Below, piece by piece: positions 1 to 10,924 of a stretch of 64,000 nucleotides of DNA. Under the pieces are notes generated by a model, which saw only the letters and a program-made list of their open reading frames with translations, had not been told where the DNA came from and searched no databases. The stretch's first letter is position 1, and every line of letters begins with the position of its first letter. This stretch comes from Limnanthes douglasii subsp. nivea (lineage: Eukaryota > Streptophyta > Magnoliopsida > Brassicales > Limnanthaceae), in the NCBI GenBank assembly GCA_036936605.1, contig JAUPFV010000001.1:167858643-167922642 (forward strand), written 5' to 3'. Both the position numbers and the translations under genes were made by a program.

Positions 1-423
1 CTTAGGGAGTAACGGTTCTGCCAAATAGCTGTTTTTAGAAAGAAAAAAAAAGGTGCCTGACGCTTGGGTTTTAAAGAAGTGTGCTTATTGTTGCTGACGA
101 TTTGTGTATCTCATCACACGTGACTACTTGACAGATTACTAACTTGCATATATAGTTAACAGCAGTCTATCTTCCTTGGATATTCTCTTCTTTTCAATTG
201 CTATTAGTTCGAGTCGTCTGTTCGAGGGATATTTTCGGCCATCTCAAACTACAACACATGTACGAAAAACTTTCTCATGTATGCTTAACATTTGGTCTTG
301 GGGAAACCCTCTGGGTCTGGGATATGTGATGATTTGCGTTCGAAGATACCTAATCACAACTCGTATGCACTAGGTGTGAAACCAAACCCCCACATTTTGC
401 TATAACTTTTCTTATTCGTCGTA
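1..423 (+). promoter_or_regulatory. Probable leader/promoter of the element 1 antisense ORF
   Basis: No protein-coding trace is convincing here. A perfect G-box (CACGTG) lies at 117-122 and a TATA-like TATATAG at 149-154, upstream of the plus-strand aORF that becomes readable near 424. The same order (ACGT core, then TATA box, then aORF) occurs upstream of the aORFs of elements 3, 4 and 6, which is why I call it a promoter. The 3' LTR of element 1 should lie to the left and is outside the window or unrecognisable. Confidence 0.35.
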
Positions 424-2533
424 TTGGCTCATTGCAGTCCAACCAGTAGAAACAATAACACTGAAAAGGGAAACAAAGAAGAAAGTGAAGAAAAATCCAG
501 TATCCAAATTTGTAGACCCGATATTTCTAAAAACTTACTTTTTGTAGATATCCATAAATACGGGTATTTAGACAATGATGGGTTACGTAGCTTTGGGACG
601 AGGTATGGGATACATGAGGATGTTACAGTAAGGGTTCCATCGGTCGGTGAGCATCCAAATCAAACCCAAGATTACAAAACCTTCCTATTCAAAATTGTCT
701 TTGATTGGGGGCTTCACCTACCTTTACCCATTGTAATTCGATATTTTTTAGCGTTAGAAGTATATGTCCAACCCAATTGGCTGCTAATTGATGGAGAATG
801 GTCCTTAGTATAGTGCTGAGCTCACACCTGGTAGGGATTAAGGTTTGTCTGGCAGATCTGCTATTAGCTATTGACGTATCCAATCTTACAAAATCCCATT
901 TCTTCTAGACCCAGCTAACTGGGATGAGAAATATTGTCGAACTCATTTCATCAGACAAAAACCTCGAAGCATTCATTTGTATTCATTTCGAGAAACTGGG
1001 AACATAAGAAACCTATATTGAATCTTCAATTAGAGAGAAGGTGGAAAGTATAATATAAGCAACATTAGCATAATTTGTATGATTAACTTCTCAAACACTT
1101 GATTAATCTTTTATTTGTTGTGTATGTAGGTGAATGAGACAATCGGGAGTGATGGAACGAGGGCTTTTTGAAAGAATATAAGGACCCATTGGTTTAGGTT
1201 GGTAATCTAGGGAGCTCTACCTAGTTGTAGGACCCCACACCGCTTTTTACCCAAGTAAATTACCTTAAAGCTGGTACGCGGCTAGTACATAGATGGCACA
1301 AAAATATATGTGGAGCGCATTTAGGCACTAATGGATAAAATGTATCAACAAAATAATAGTGTTGGGTTTGGCTTGCAGTTCCTCGGACCCGAAAAATAAG
1401 AGAAACAGAGGGTTTTTCATCGGTCCCTTGTCAGAATAAAGGACAAGGAATCGTCGAGGTGGACTAGTAGAAAACAGGGGATGATGTAGAAGGTACCCGA
1501 ACGCGATGATGATGAAGATTTGACCGCTTCGGTGAATTCATGGTAGATCAAACCGATGTTGGTGCTTGATATTATCTCTCTTGCAACAAGGAAGTTGCAG
1601 TTATTGGATGAGGAAAGTGTAAGCTATGACGCAGCACAACAAAAATCATTCGATCCTCCTGTGTATCCGTCAGCAAGTCAAGATTGATGGAATGACCCGA
1701 GGTGGTTGTTCTTGATGAAGGCCCAGTAGGCGAGCAAGTTGAGCAGGTAGAGGATAGCGACAACGAAGGAGGGAATCCAAAGAAGGTGATTCTGAAAGAT
1801 ATAGCACATAGGATAAAAAACTTTATGATGCCAACAACCATTAATCCCTCAACCTCGTTAGGGCGTGGGGTTAGTACTTTTCCCACTTCCATTAACATAG
1901 TTAGGCCCAAGCATGCACCAACCGGGAACAAAGGTACTGAGACCAGCCAAGTGAATGTCCTTATGGATGACCTGTTATCCACAATGACTGTTATGCCTCA
2001 TCCACCGATCCTGATGTTTGAGCAACTTAAATGTTGTCCTGAGCTGTCATATTATGAAATAATGCCTATGATTTATATCCTACAACTTCAGGTTGAATTC
2101 GTCATCGAGGTAAAAATATTGTGCAGTTAATATTTAACATACGTAATTTATGCTAAGATTAATCCTATGTGCTTGGCTGATGCATCATAACTCGGCTGTG
2201 ATGTCCTATCGACGAATGTCTACTCCTGATTTAGAAGTGATGGAGAAGTGAAAGCCACAGCCTATGATGTTTAGGTCGATAAAATCCTCGACCTCGGAGC
2301 TCGTACGATTTAAGCATGCTTATGGATAAGCCAAAGCCTCAAAATACAAAGCGGTCAAGGCGAGCGAGAAGCTTGGATGTGAAATGGAAACCCTAAGGAA
2401 GGCATTATGTTCAAGCGAGGAGAGATGCAAAGAGCTGTCCACTGATAACACTACCCTGCTAACTCAGAACAATTTCCTGAAACTGTGTGGTCTTAGCCGA
2501 GCATTAAATCGTCCCATCAGCAGACTCCAGTAG
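424..2533 (+). pseudogene. Element 1 aORF (plant retrotransposon antisense ORF), broken
   Basis: The clearest stretch is 424-813, including RYGIHEDVTVRVPS and FDWGLHLPLPIVIRYFLAL. It aligns with the globular domain of the element 3 aORF (NVKIRIPIDPE, FNWGLRFPLDPKIVRYFHL). A second readable block spans 1,702-2,109 (low-complexity linker). A third, 2,180-2,533, starts at MHHNSAVMSYRRM and becomes a charged coiled coil. Two intron-like gaps separate the blocks: 1,048-1,129 (GT...AG) and 2,110-2,179 (GT start, but the acceptor reads TG where element 6 has AG). Several in-frame stops make it a pseudogene. The C-terminus is cut off where it fuses to integrase near 2.53-2.56 kb. The product's function is unknown. 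Confidence 0.7.
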
Positions 2534-2557
2534 TGTTCTGCCCGAACGCGTTCTTGG

Positions 2558-3390
2558 TCACGTAAGCTCATATATGAGGTCAATACTTTCCACTCGATTT
2601 ACCAAATTGGTTTCTTCCTCGTAACTCTCAACTCCGTAGCTCGGTATAATGATCTCTGTTGGAATTACTGCTTCACTACCATAGACGAGAGAGAATGGGA
2701 TGTCTCCCGTGGTAACCCGAGGGGTGGTCCTATATGCCCACGGGACCTTTGCCAATTTGTCAGGCCATTTTCCTTTGGCTTCTTCGAGTTTCTTCTTGAT
2801 CCCTTCTAAAATTGTTATGTTCGTCACTTCGGCTTGTCTGTTGGCCTGAGGGTAGTATGGCATAGAGAAGTGCTTCTCAATCTCGTACCTCTTACAAAAG
2901 GTTGTTACCACCGAGTTCTGGAACTGAGGGTCGTTATCTGTCATCAAAATACGTGGTATACCATACCAAGCAAGAATCTGATTGTGAATGAAGTTGCATA
3001 CCTCTTCTGATCGAGTCTGGAATAAAGCTTTGGCCTCCACCCATATGGAGAAGTAGTCCACCACGATAATTAGGAACTGCCTCTTTCCCGTTGCCATAGG
3101 GAGTTTCGTGACGTGGTCGATGCCCCATTTGTCAAAAAGGCATGGAATGGGACGACTTGCATAATTTTTCTTGGTAGATATCTGGTATTATCGAATCGCT
3201 GACATTGATGACATTGCTGGACCAAAATCTCCGCATTTGAGGCTAACTCTGGCCAAAAGTATCCAGCTAACCTAAATCTTCGAATTAGACTTCGATATCC
3301 AGAGTTAGCCGTTACTTCTCCAGTGTGCAGGCATGTAGAACTGAGCTCGCTTTAACTCGGTCAAGGAATCAAAGGCGGTCTTTCTCTATA
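2558..3390 (-). pseudogene. Element 1 integrase, truncated at the C-terminus
   Basis: The core (3,128 to 2,558) is well preserved. The DDE residues sit in the GIDHV block, in LMTDNDPQF and in RQAEVTN, followed by WAYRTTPR and FSLVYGSEAVIPTE. The zinc-binding HHCC region precedes it in fragments (CHQCQRF near 3,200). The usual glycine-proline of the first catalytic block is altered. The reading breaks off just after the core, so the GPY/F C-terminal domain present in elements 3, 4 and 6 has been deleted. Confidence 0.85.
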
Positions 3391-4380
3391 AGATATTATC
3401 TAACACGCAGTATTTCGCTACCTTTTGTTGTAGGGCTTGAGCGTCATTCTTATTAACTAGCAGCATAGTTGAGTTCAAGTATTATAAGTAAGGTTGCCGC
3501 AATCATTTGTACCAGCAATTGTATGGATGATTTCCTCTTTGGTGACGAGTTCCGTCGCTGGTAATTGCTGAAGGAAGACTATAGCACTCTCTCCCAATGT
3601 TGTGGTCTTTGATGGTAGGTATGATGTCGAACTCTTTAGTCGGGGAACCTACTCATATGATACCCTGATAAACTTGGACTTATATTCCTTGAGTATAACC
3701 AGGTAGCTCCGAATTCCTTACTTTTTCGCGTTATAAACTCCAACAACTTGATTAACAACTATCTGCGAGTCTGATCGAATTCTCAGGACAGGAGCCCCGC
3801 ATATCAAAGCTAACTTCATACCATAGAGGACTGCCTCATACTCGGCAACATTGTTTGTGGCTGGGAAATTAAATCTGATAGCTTGCTTGATTTCTTCGCC
3901 AGTAGGTAAACGTACCACCACTCCAGCACCACCGTCCGACGTGCTTGAGGAATCGTCTGCTTCAACCAACCATTCAATGTGTCCATCAATAACAGGCTTT
4001 TCTTTTGTGGCAGGCATATGTCTGGACGATGAGAACTTTGCTATGAAATCTGCTACGAGCTGGCATTTAATGCAGTGCGAGGCTCAAACTGTATGTCATA
4101 TCCTCCGAGATTGATACTCTATTTAGTAAGGGGACCCAATGCGTCAGGTTTCTGCAACAGAACTCGAAGGAGAAAGGTTGTTCACACACATATTGTATAT
4201 CCTTGAAAGTAGGGGCGCATTTTTCGAGTGACTGTAACTAATCCCAACATAATTATTTTGAGGTTTAGGTACCTTGTTTCGGCATTGACTAACGTTTTGC
4301 TCGAATAATAAACGGGTCACTATACTCCGTTTGGTTCCTATATTAGAACTGAACTAACCAAAAATGAAGATACCGATAAA
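3391..4380 (-). pseudogene. Element 1 RNase H and second (archaeal-type) RNase H
   Basis: At 4,017-3,718 the minus strand reads the second RNase H of Tat-type Ty3 elements: NVAEYEAVLYGMKLALICGA, then SDSQIVVNQVVGVYNAKK. Upstream, 4,130-4,020 carries a degraded end of the first RNase H (NLGGYDIQFEPRTAL). The C-terminal part of the second RNase H and the N-terminus of integrase fall in 3,391-3,717 but are too broken to read in one frame. Paired RNase H domains are characteristic of the Tat lineage. Confidence 0.75.
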
Positions 4381-4382
4381 TA

Positions 4383-5165
4383 TTAAAATAGTGGCTCGCC
4401 AGCCACTAGTGCATATAGTATTTTGGGCGAGGTGAGGTAAGGCTTTAGCTCGCTAAATTCCCCGTCACATTCCTCCATCCAGTTGAACTTCTTAGCTCCT
4501 CTCAGGATCTTAAAAAATGGGTGACGTTTATCCGAAGTTCGAGAAATGAAGCGTGATCGCGCAGCGAGGTGCCCCGTAAGGCATTGTACTTCCTTCATTA
4601 TCTTTGGGATTCCATTTGGATAATTGTGTTTAGTTGGACGAGGTCGGCTTTGATACCCCTTTGACTGACTACATAGCCTAGGAATTTACGACTAGTGACG
4701 CCGAAGGATCACTTAATTGCGTTAAGTTTTAGATTGAATTGGCGGAGTAAATCGAAAACTGTTTGAAGCATTTCAAGGTGTTTCTTTTGTGTGTGAATTT
4801 TCACAATCATATCGTCAATATACGCTTCTAAGCTCTTTCCTAAGTGATCTTTGAAGATTTGGTTGATTAAGTGTTGATTTGTGGACCCGGTGTTCTTTAG
4901 GCCGAATGGCATGATCGTGTAGCAATATAAGTCTCACAGAGTTTGGAAAGTAGTGTGCTCTTGATCAGACAGATTGAGCCAGATTTGGTTGTATCCCGAA
5001 TACGCGTCCATAAATGATAGGAAGTTACATCCAGATATAAAATTTACTAGTTGATCAATGCGGGGCAGCGGAAAAGCGTCTTTAGGGCATGCTTGATTGA
5101 GGTTGGTAGAGTCTACACACATTCGTCATTGTCCTCCCTTCTTTTTAACTAAGACTGGGTTGACT
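4383..5165 (-). pseudogene. Element 1 reverse transcriptase, 5'-truncated
   Basis: Three consecutive fragments cover the RT palm and thumb: 5,122-4,934 (ACPKDAFPLPRIDQLV, FMDAYSGYNQI), 4,912-4,709 (MPFGLKNTGS, catalytic YIDDMIVK) and 4,598-4,383 (VQCLTGHLAARSRFISRTSD). The frame changes between them. Upstream coding stops at NPVLVKKKGG (about 5,160), where the sequence switches to an unrelated aORF. RT normally continues about 80 residues further upstream. Confidence 0.85.
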
Positions 5166-5995
5166 TATCGAAGCTCGAGATTGATTCTTTCTACTTTGCC
5201 GCTTCTTTTTTCTAATTTAGCGATGGGTTTGACAATCTCGTGTATAGAAATGACAAAAGATTCCTATTCAAGAAGCTGAAAGGATCCTGAACTAGAAGAA
5301 CCCTCTATAGGTGGAAAATGGTCTCTTTGATTTTGAATGCCTAGCTCTTGTAGTTCCTTTGAACTTTGAGTCTCTTGCACCAATTTATTTCTCTTAGAAG
5401 GAGATGGTGAATGATCTTCAAGCGTATGAGCGTTATCCTTTCTCATAGAAAAGATAGTGGTTTCATCTGCGATGGGGGCGACCTCTGTGCCGACCTTAGA
5501 TTTCTTCTGGGTAGAAGATTTATTTTTCTTTTTAATCTTTTCTTTCCATTTTATATGCCCGGACGCTTTGTTATTTGTTTTTTTTAAGGGCAGGACCTTT
5601 TCTTGTGCGTGAGTGAGCAAAAAATCAACAACCAGATTTGTTGGCTTATCAGTTTGTCTCTCTTTCGCGGTGCTTTCCGCTGTTTTCCTTAGGATTGAAC
5701 CCCACCAGTACTTTTTTTATTCTGTGACTGGGGACACTCTTTTTTATCGGTAGAAACACTTGGGAATCAGGAGTATCTAATCATTTTAGAGCCTCCATCA
5801 GACTGGGTTGGCTCATCAACTACTCTTATAAGAGAACAAGCTCCGAATTGGTGCTTTATAGGTGACTTCTAAGCAAGTTTTTCGGTGTGAAGAACATGTA
5901 AAACTCATTCAACCAAATTCTACCCGCTCGTTGGTTTAGCCTCCTAAAGATTTTTTTACAAATGTCAAGTGCTGCTATCAGGATTTGGAGATCAC

Positions 5996-6079
5996 TGCAA
6001 AAATAAATGAGCACTTGAGTTTTTAAGCATTAAATATATCTAATAATTATAGTTTGGATCGGTAAGAGACTGAAATCAC
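5996..6079 (-). other. Predicted intron in the element 2 aORF
   Basis: On the minus strand the sequence runs from GTGATT to a pyrimidine-rich TTTATTTTTGCAG, 84 nt. The paralogous intron of element 5 uses GTGAGT and the same acceptor. After removal of its SINE and one target-site copy that intron is also 84 nt. The exact 5' splice site is less certain than the acceptor. Confidence 0.5.
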
Positions 6080-6105
6080 CTATAGTTTTTCACTTCCTCG
6101 AAATT

Positions 6106-6266
6106 CAGTTGGGTTGGTCTCCCTTGAAATCATTTTTCCATTTTCCAACAACCTCTAATAAAGAAGAACTATTCCTTCTAAGTCTTCTCATATTCAGTTG
6201 AGACTAAAATCTTTTTTCCATTTTCCAACAACCTCCAACACTTTATACTCGTTCCCCATAATGATG
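6106..6266. repeat. 80-bp tandem duplication inside the element 2 aORF
   Basis: The block ending TTTTCCATTTTCCAACAACC occurs twice, 80 bp apart (about 6,131-6,150 and 6,211-6,230), each preceded by ATTCAGTTG. The paralogue at 53.8 kb has one copy, so this is a local duplication in element 2. It shifts the reading frame of exon 1. Confidence 0.6.
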
Positions 6267-7324
6267 ACATAAAAAGTAATCTAACGGTTCTTTGATAAAG
6301 AAGTGATCGTCATGAACTGCTTCATATAGAGCTCAATCCCTCACAATCTTGATGCAACAATATACGACATGAGTGTGTACCAACTGTTTGGACTCGCTTG
6401 ACTTGCGCATAGGTTCAACAACTCAAAATATCAAACAATAGTGAGGTCTAATTGGAACTCAAGTCCCTAGTTCACGATATCTGGGTAAACCACTAACTTT
6501 TTATTTTTGACAAATAATAGTGTCCTTCAGCTTTTAGAAAGCATATATCGACTGAATTTAGAATTTTCTAACGTGTTTGGAAATTAAACTCTTCCTATTT
6601 ATAATGGTAGTTGTATTTGATTTCATGAAGACCAACAAGGTATCTGTTTTTGATGTTATGAATATTGCGACCCAACACATCGGCTATTTTAGGAGAGAGT
6701 AAAATTTTCGTTCTTATCTTCTTTTATTTTTTGGGCTTTAGAGCCTTCATATTATCCTCTCGTATTTTCATTTCTTTCTCAGAGTTGCCTCTTTTATCGC
6801 CTGAGTTGCCAGCCTCCAATGTCAGGTTGATACGATCTTTTACATCTTCTCTTGTTCATCGATTAACCGCATAATATTTAATTCAGTGGTCGGTATCCTA
6901 TTTTTATTTCCCTACGGAGGTCTATCTCGTGGTGTAGAAATTCATGGCCTCTACTAGAAGCCTCCCCTTCAAACTCGTCCACTTTATTTGAAGGTGTAGC
7001 TAAGGGTCTTGAGGTTGTTTTAGGCCTATTTTCCAGTTCTTGATGACTATGAGAGCATCTCATTTTCTTTGTGGGTATCAAAGATTTATCAAAGGGAGAT
7101 GTATCGTTAATGTCTGGATGGTCCATATGAATAAAATGCGGGCAATATTTTTTTATTTGAGAGAGAGTTGGTCTGAAAGGGTAGGCGTGCGTTGTTGAGG
7201 GTCGAGTCCGAGGGACTGAAGAATGCTTGGGGTTAGCTGATTCAGATTGTCTTATTCTAGCTACATTGTATTTGTAATCAAACATATGAGTAATGTGAAT
7301 TAGGATGTTCTGTGATGCCAACAA

Positions 7325-8001
7325 TTTTTTCGATTCGGCTTACACAGATATTTGACAGCTAGTCCTCTAGAGTATTATCGAGATGAAATATATGAATCTG
7401 AATACACTATGTGGAATTAAAGAATGAAACAAGGCTTAAGGTTTATGTCGGAAAATTATTTGTAGCGGAGATCGTGCTGGAAAATGGGAATGGAGGTGGC
7501 TCGAGCATTGGAGCTTCTCTTTGTGGCGTAGATCGTGAGAATAATGAGAGAATGAGAGAGAAAAATTATAGACTATAGTTTTCAAGCCTATTAGATACTT
7601 TTTGGAGGCCCAACAAACACCTATGTTGGGGAGTGGAAAGGTCTATTGGCTGTCTTTTCACGCCCAAATGAGTATTTACAAGGGCAACGGAAAGGTTTTT
7701 AGCTGCGTCGTCATATGTCACCATTATGGACCTATCTCGTGGGTCGAATGCCTTTGTAACACGTTTACATGAATAAAAAAACGTGTGATGTACACAAGAC
7801 TAATGATTTTTGCAACGATAAAGTCAGAGGTAATGATTTCCGACTTGATTGAATCGGATTGTAGGATTTCCCGCAATCCAGAGCGATGATACACGAAAAA
7901 TCCAAAAAACACCAAAATTAGTCCTTCTCAAGACCCTTTAGTAGGACAAGATGGGTTTGTGATAAGGAGATAATTTATTTGACCTGCATGTCGAATGAGT
8001 A
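7325..8001. other. No gene recognised
   Basis: AT-rich sequence between the element 2 aORF and the insertion site of element 3. By position it should hold the aORF promoter and LTR of element 2, but I see no LTR ends and no clear TATA box. Confidence 0.3.
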
Positions 8002-8006
8002 AAAAT
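8002..8006. repeat. Left target-site duplication of element 3 (AAAAT)
   Basis: The five bases before the TG of the 5' LTR are AAAAT. The same five bases follow the CA end of the 3' LTR at 21,778-21,782. A 5-bp duplication is normal for Ty3 integrase and shows that the two LTRs belong to one insertion. Confidence 0.9.
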
Positions 8007-8444
8007 TGATGAGTCCGAATTCAGCATGCTCCCCGGACAATGACAGATCGGTCCAAAGCCTCCGGACCGGACAGATCGAACAGATCACATGGACCGGACA
8101 GATCACTTCGAACACTGTGACCATAGGACTGTTCGAACTATGACAAAAGTACTAAAAAAACCTAAACACTCCTTAAATAAGCTACTTGCTCTCCTACTTA
8201 GAGCTCATGGGTCTTTGAACATGACCCGGGTCCATTAAACATGATCCGAAAGCCCATAAGGGCCCAAACCTCACACTATAAATACTCAACCACCCGCATT
8301 AACTAAGGGTAATGAGAATTAACTACTACCAAGCTGCTTAATTATCTCTCTACTCCCTACTTTAAACCGTTTAACACCTACACACCACCGTTTAACACCA
8401 ATTAAAATTACCAGCCTACCCTCAGGCGATTATTATCCTCACCA
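8007..8444 (+). repeat. 5' LTR of element 3
   Basis: Starts TGATGAGTCC and ends CCTCACCA. It matches the 3' LTR at 21,340-21,777 over its whole 438 bp with about 10 substitutions and no indel. The U3 part carries four ACAGATC motifs (8,043, 8,071, 8,080, 8,099). A TATA box lies at 8,277-8,284. Confidence 0.95.
8277..8284 (+). promoter_or_regulatory. LTR TATA box
   Basis: TATAAATA, about 165 bp before the end of the 5' LTR, is well placed to drive the genomic RNA. The identical motif is at 21,610-21,617 in the 3' LTR. Confidence 0.7.
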
Positions 8445-8446
8445 AA

Positions 8447-8465
8447 TTGGCGACCACAGTGGGAG
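8447..8465 (+). other. Primer-binding site
   Basis: Two bases after the LTR end the sequence reads TTGGCGACCACAGTGGGAG. A TGG start directly after the LTR is expected for pairing with a tRNA 3'-CCA end. I have not identified the tRNA with certainty. Confidence 0.75.
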
Positions 8466-8517
8466 GAGAAAGGTACCTGAATCAAGCATTCAAAACCTGC
8501 CAAGAAACTCTGTCCGT

Positions 8518-10250
8518 ATGAATCCGGACAATCCAGAGCTTCCACCGGCTTTGCTCGAAGTGGTGGAAGAGAACGATGAATACACTGTTGAAGAGCGTGA
8601 CAGGTTAAAGTGTGAAATAGAAGCTCTGAGGGCTGAGAAGGACAAGATTGGGCGTGAAAGAAAAATCCAAAGCATCGGGTTCTCATCATACCGATAACCC
8701 CAGAGAGCATGAGGCTTCCAAAACTCATGTGAGCACCAAAAAGACTCATGCTAGTTCCAAAAAGTCTCACCGGTCCAAGCCTGTGGACAGTTCTGACTTG
8801 AGCTCAGAATCTTCAGGTAGCTCTTCGGACAGCGAGGGAAATGAAAAATTCTTGTCCTCTAGGAGCGATGAGGGTCGAACCAGGAAAAAGCAAAAGCAGG
8901 TTAAGAAATATTCAAGAAAAAGAGACAGACATGGAAGAATGAAAAGGCATATTGGCAAGGGATCATCCCACCACCGGAGGTATACGGACAAGATGCTGAT
9001 GGATCCCTTTGCTTTCCACGATGAGCCAGGTATCTTTGCAACTCCTAATGAGGATACTGTGTTCAGTCGTGGAAGGAATTGGAGGCAGTCTCCACTATCT
9101 TCTAAAATTCTGTCTGGAAACCTCCCCAAGAGGTTTGACATTACTAAAATAGAGAAGTACGATGGCAGTACTGATCCGGACAATCATCTGGAGCAATTCA
9201 AGAACTTCATGATGAACTTTGATGACGATGATAAACTACTTTGTAGGGCATTCTCCCAATCATTTACGGGGAGTGCTCTGAAATGGTACAACAGCCTGCC
9301 TCAGGGTTGTATTAAAGATTTCGATACGTTTTGGGTGGCCTTTCGAAGGCAGTTCGTAGGAAGTAAAGAGCTGAAGGGCAATGGAGACACCATAATCCAT
9401 TGTGCCCAAGAGCCAAATGAATCCTTGAAAGAATACATAAGTCGTTTTGTGAACACAAAAAATGGGTTGGCTGATTGCTTCGAACAGGTAGCAATAGCAT
9501 CCCTGAGACAGGGTTTGAACCCGGGCAATCTAGCTGATTCGGTGACCAGAAAGAAGGCAATGACATGGGGAGGGTTGCTGAATCAGGTTGGCAAACAAAT
9601 AAACGTCGATGAAACAAAGAAAACCAGGGGTACACAGGCAGGTGAGATCCACCCCAGTGGCACCAACTCCAAATCAGAATCAGTCCGGGAACAAAGCAAG
9701 AGAAACCGGACAGGGGCATGGTAGGGCAAAAGCTCAGTCTCAGCCAGCTGCTTCAGCTCAAAGTCAACAATCCAGAAACAAGAGAGTGCCATGGGTCCAA
9801 CCGGAGTGGTTCGCTGAGTTAAAAGAAAGCGTGGCCATTATCTTTGATAAAACAAAATATGAGGTGCATTACCGAAGACCGGCAACACTGCAGTCTCCCA
9901 GAGAGCATCGCAACAACTCTTTTTGCCAATATAACAATGATATTGGTCATACCACTGATGATTGCATAGCATTGAAGCAAGAAGTTCAAAACTTGATTGA
10001 AAGGTCGAAGTTGGGGGCTTATGTGAAAAGAAAAGGAGGCAACAGGCCTGACAACACTCACCGGGTTGGTCCGAGTAATGCTGCTCCGGAGGGAGCCATG
10101 GTAATAGTTGAAAGATTTGATGTGGAATCTGAGTACTTGGATCCCGATCCAACTCGGAACATAGTGGGTGCTATAGAGGAATGTTCTAGGTCGGTCTCCG
10201 GGCTCATCAAGTTTTCGAGTCACTTACAATTTTCGGAGGGGACACTGTGA
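8518..10250 (+). pseudogene. gag: Element 3 gag, two frameshifts
   Basis: The first ATG after the primer site, at 8,518, opens an acidic coiled-coil-like N-terminus (EERDRLKCEIEALRAEKDK). A frameshift near 8,660 leads to a basic, serine-rich region and then the conserved capsid-like core: PKRFDITKIEKYDGSTDPDN, then FRRQFVGSKELKGNGDTI (to about 9,640). A second frameshift near 9,650 leads to the nucleocapsid part, with the CCHC-like block FCQYNNDIGHTTDDC at about 9,930-9,975. The frame ends at 10,250. Gag would form the virus-like particle and bind the RNA. The match to element 4 gag (FRRQSVGSKEMSANGDTI) is strong. Confidence 0.88.
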
Positions 10251-10924
10251 CAGCTCCTACTGCTTCTTCGAGGAAGAGGCATGTTCATACCTTGGCCTCC
10301 CAGCTAGAAGGAGGCATGACATCCTACCAGTCACCAAACTCGTTTCCCTTCATCGTGTTTGATGAGGATGATTTAAGAAACATTGCTGGCCCTCATGAGG
10401 ATGCTGTTGTCATAGGAGCATCTATAGGGGGCAATGACATACGACGAATCTTGGTGGATACTGGAAGCTCAGCCAATATCCTTTTCCTAACCACTTATAA
10501 GAAAATGAAAAATCCAGCTGTAATTCAGAATTCGGACAGGTCAATCGTGGGCTTCACAGGTAGCTCATCAGATGTGATCGGGGAGTTCGAAGAAGAGGTG
10601 TTATTGGGCAAGGGTCCTTTCAAGAAAATGGTCATAATACTCTTTATTGTGGTGGATTGTCCCACTTGCTATAATGCTATTCTAGGGAGGTCTTGGCTCT
10701 CTAGGATGCATGCAGTGGCTTCAACAGTCCATCAGTGTTTGAAGTATGCTGTTCAGGGGCAGGTTGGAGTTGTCTGGAGCAGCCAAAAGATTGCAAGAGA
10801 ATGTTATGCCACTGCCTTGGCTCCTCGAAAGCTGGGGGCAATTCGCATCGGTGAACAATAGTAGTTTGAGGGCCTTTCTGGGGGTGAGGGTGAAATTGAT
10901 GACCCTAGAGAGACCCCCGGAGTA
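10247..10924 (+). pseudogene. Element 3 protease (aspartic)
   Basis: The frame reads a retroviral-type aspartic protease. The active site is LVDTGSSANILF (about 10,453-10,488), followed by GFTGSSSDVIGEFEEEV and a C-terminal block CPTCYNAILGRSWLSRM. It would cut the Gag-Pol polyprotein. Two adjacent TAG codons at 10,859-10,864 interrupt the otherwise open frame that continues into RT. No ATG is needed if it is made as a fusion to Gag. The frame differs by one from gag, which I attribute to an indel near 10.2 kb. Confidence 0.87.

Larger units (their letters stand above)
1..5165 (-). mobile_element. Element 1: decayed Ty3 (Tat-type) LTR element, ambisense
   Basis: Pol is read on the minus strand in the order RT, RNase H, second RNase H, integrase (5,165 down to 2,558). 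An extra ORF on the plus strand (424-2,533) occupies the place after integrase, as in element 3. gag, protease and the first part of RT are missing; the RT remnant abuts another aORF (element 2) at about 5.2 kb. No LTRs are recognisable. Many stops and frameshifts show that it is old and inactive. Confidence 0.75.
5230..7324 (-). pseudogene. Element 2 aORF relic (minus strand)
   Basis: The minus strand carries a decayed aORF. Exon 1 covers 7,324 to about 6,080. Near 6,450-6,250 it reads SPNSWYTLMSYIVASRL, matching SPNGWYTLMSCIMASRL of element 3. Exon 2 starts near 5,995 and reads NEFYMFFTPKNLLRSHL at about 5,900, then a basic, serine-rich segment (5,620-5,264). The relic at 52.4-54.6 kb is a close relative in the same orientation. 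No pol on the expected strand accompanies it; it is cut off against element 1 RT at about 5.2 kb. Stops in all parts. Confidence 0.65.

Noticed and set aside
8767..9719. Minus-strand frames over 8.4-10.2 kb
   Set aside because: Antisense shadows of gag; gag has recognisable conserved blocks, these do not.
10200..10260. Programmed -1 frameshift between gag and protease
   Set aside because: Elements 3 and 4 both show a -1 relation here, but in element 4 a 20-bp tandem duplication (40,491-40,530) explains it, and no shared slippery site is visible.
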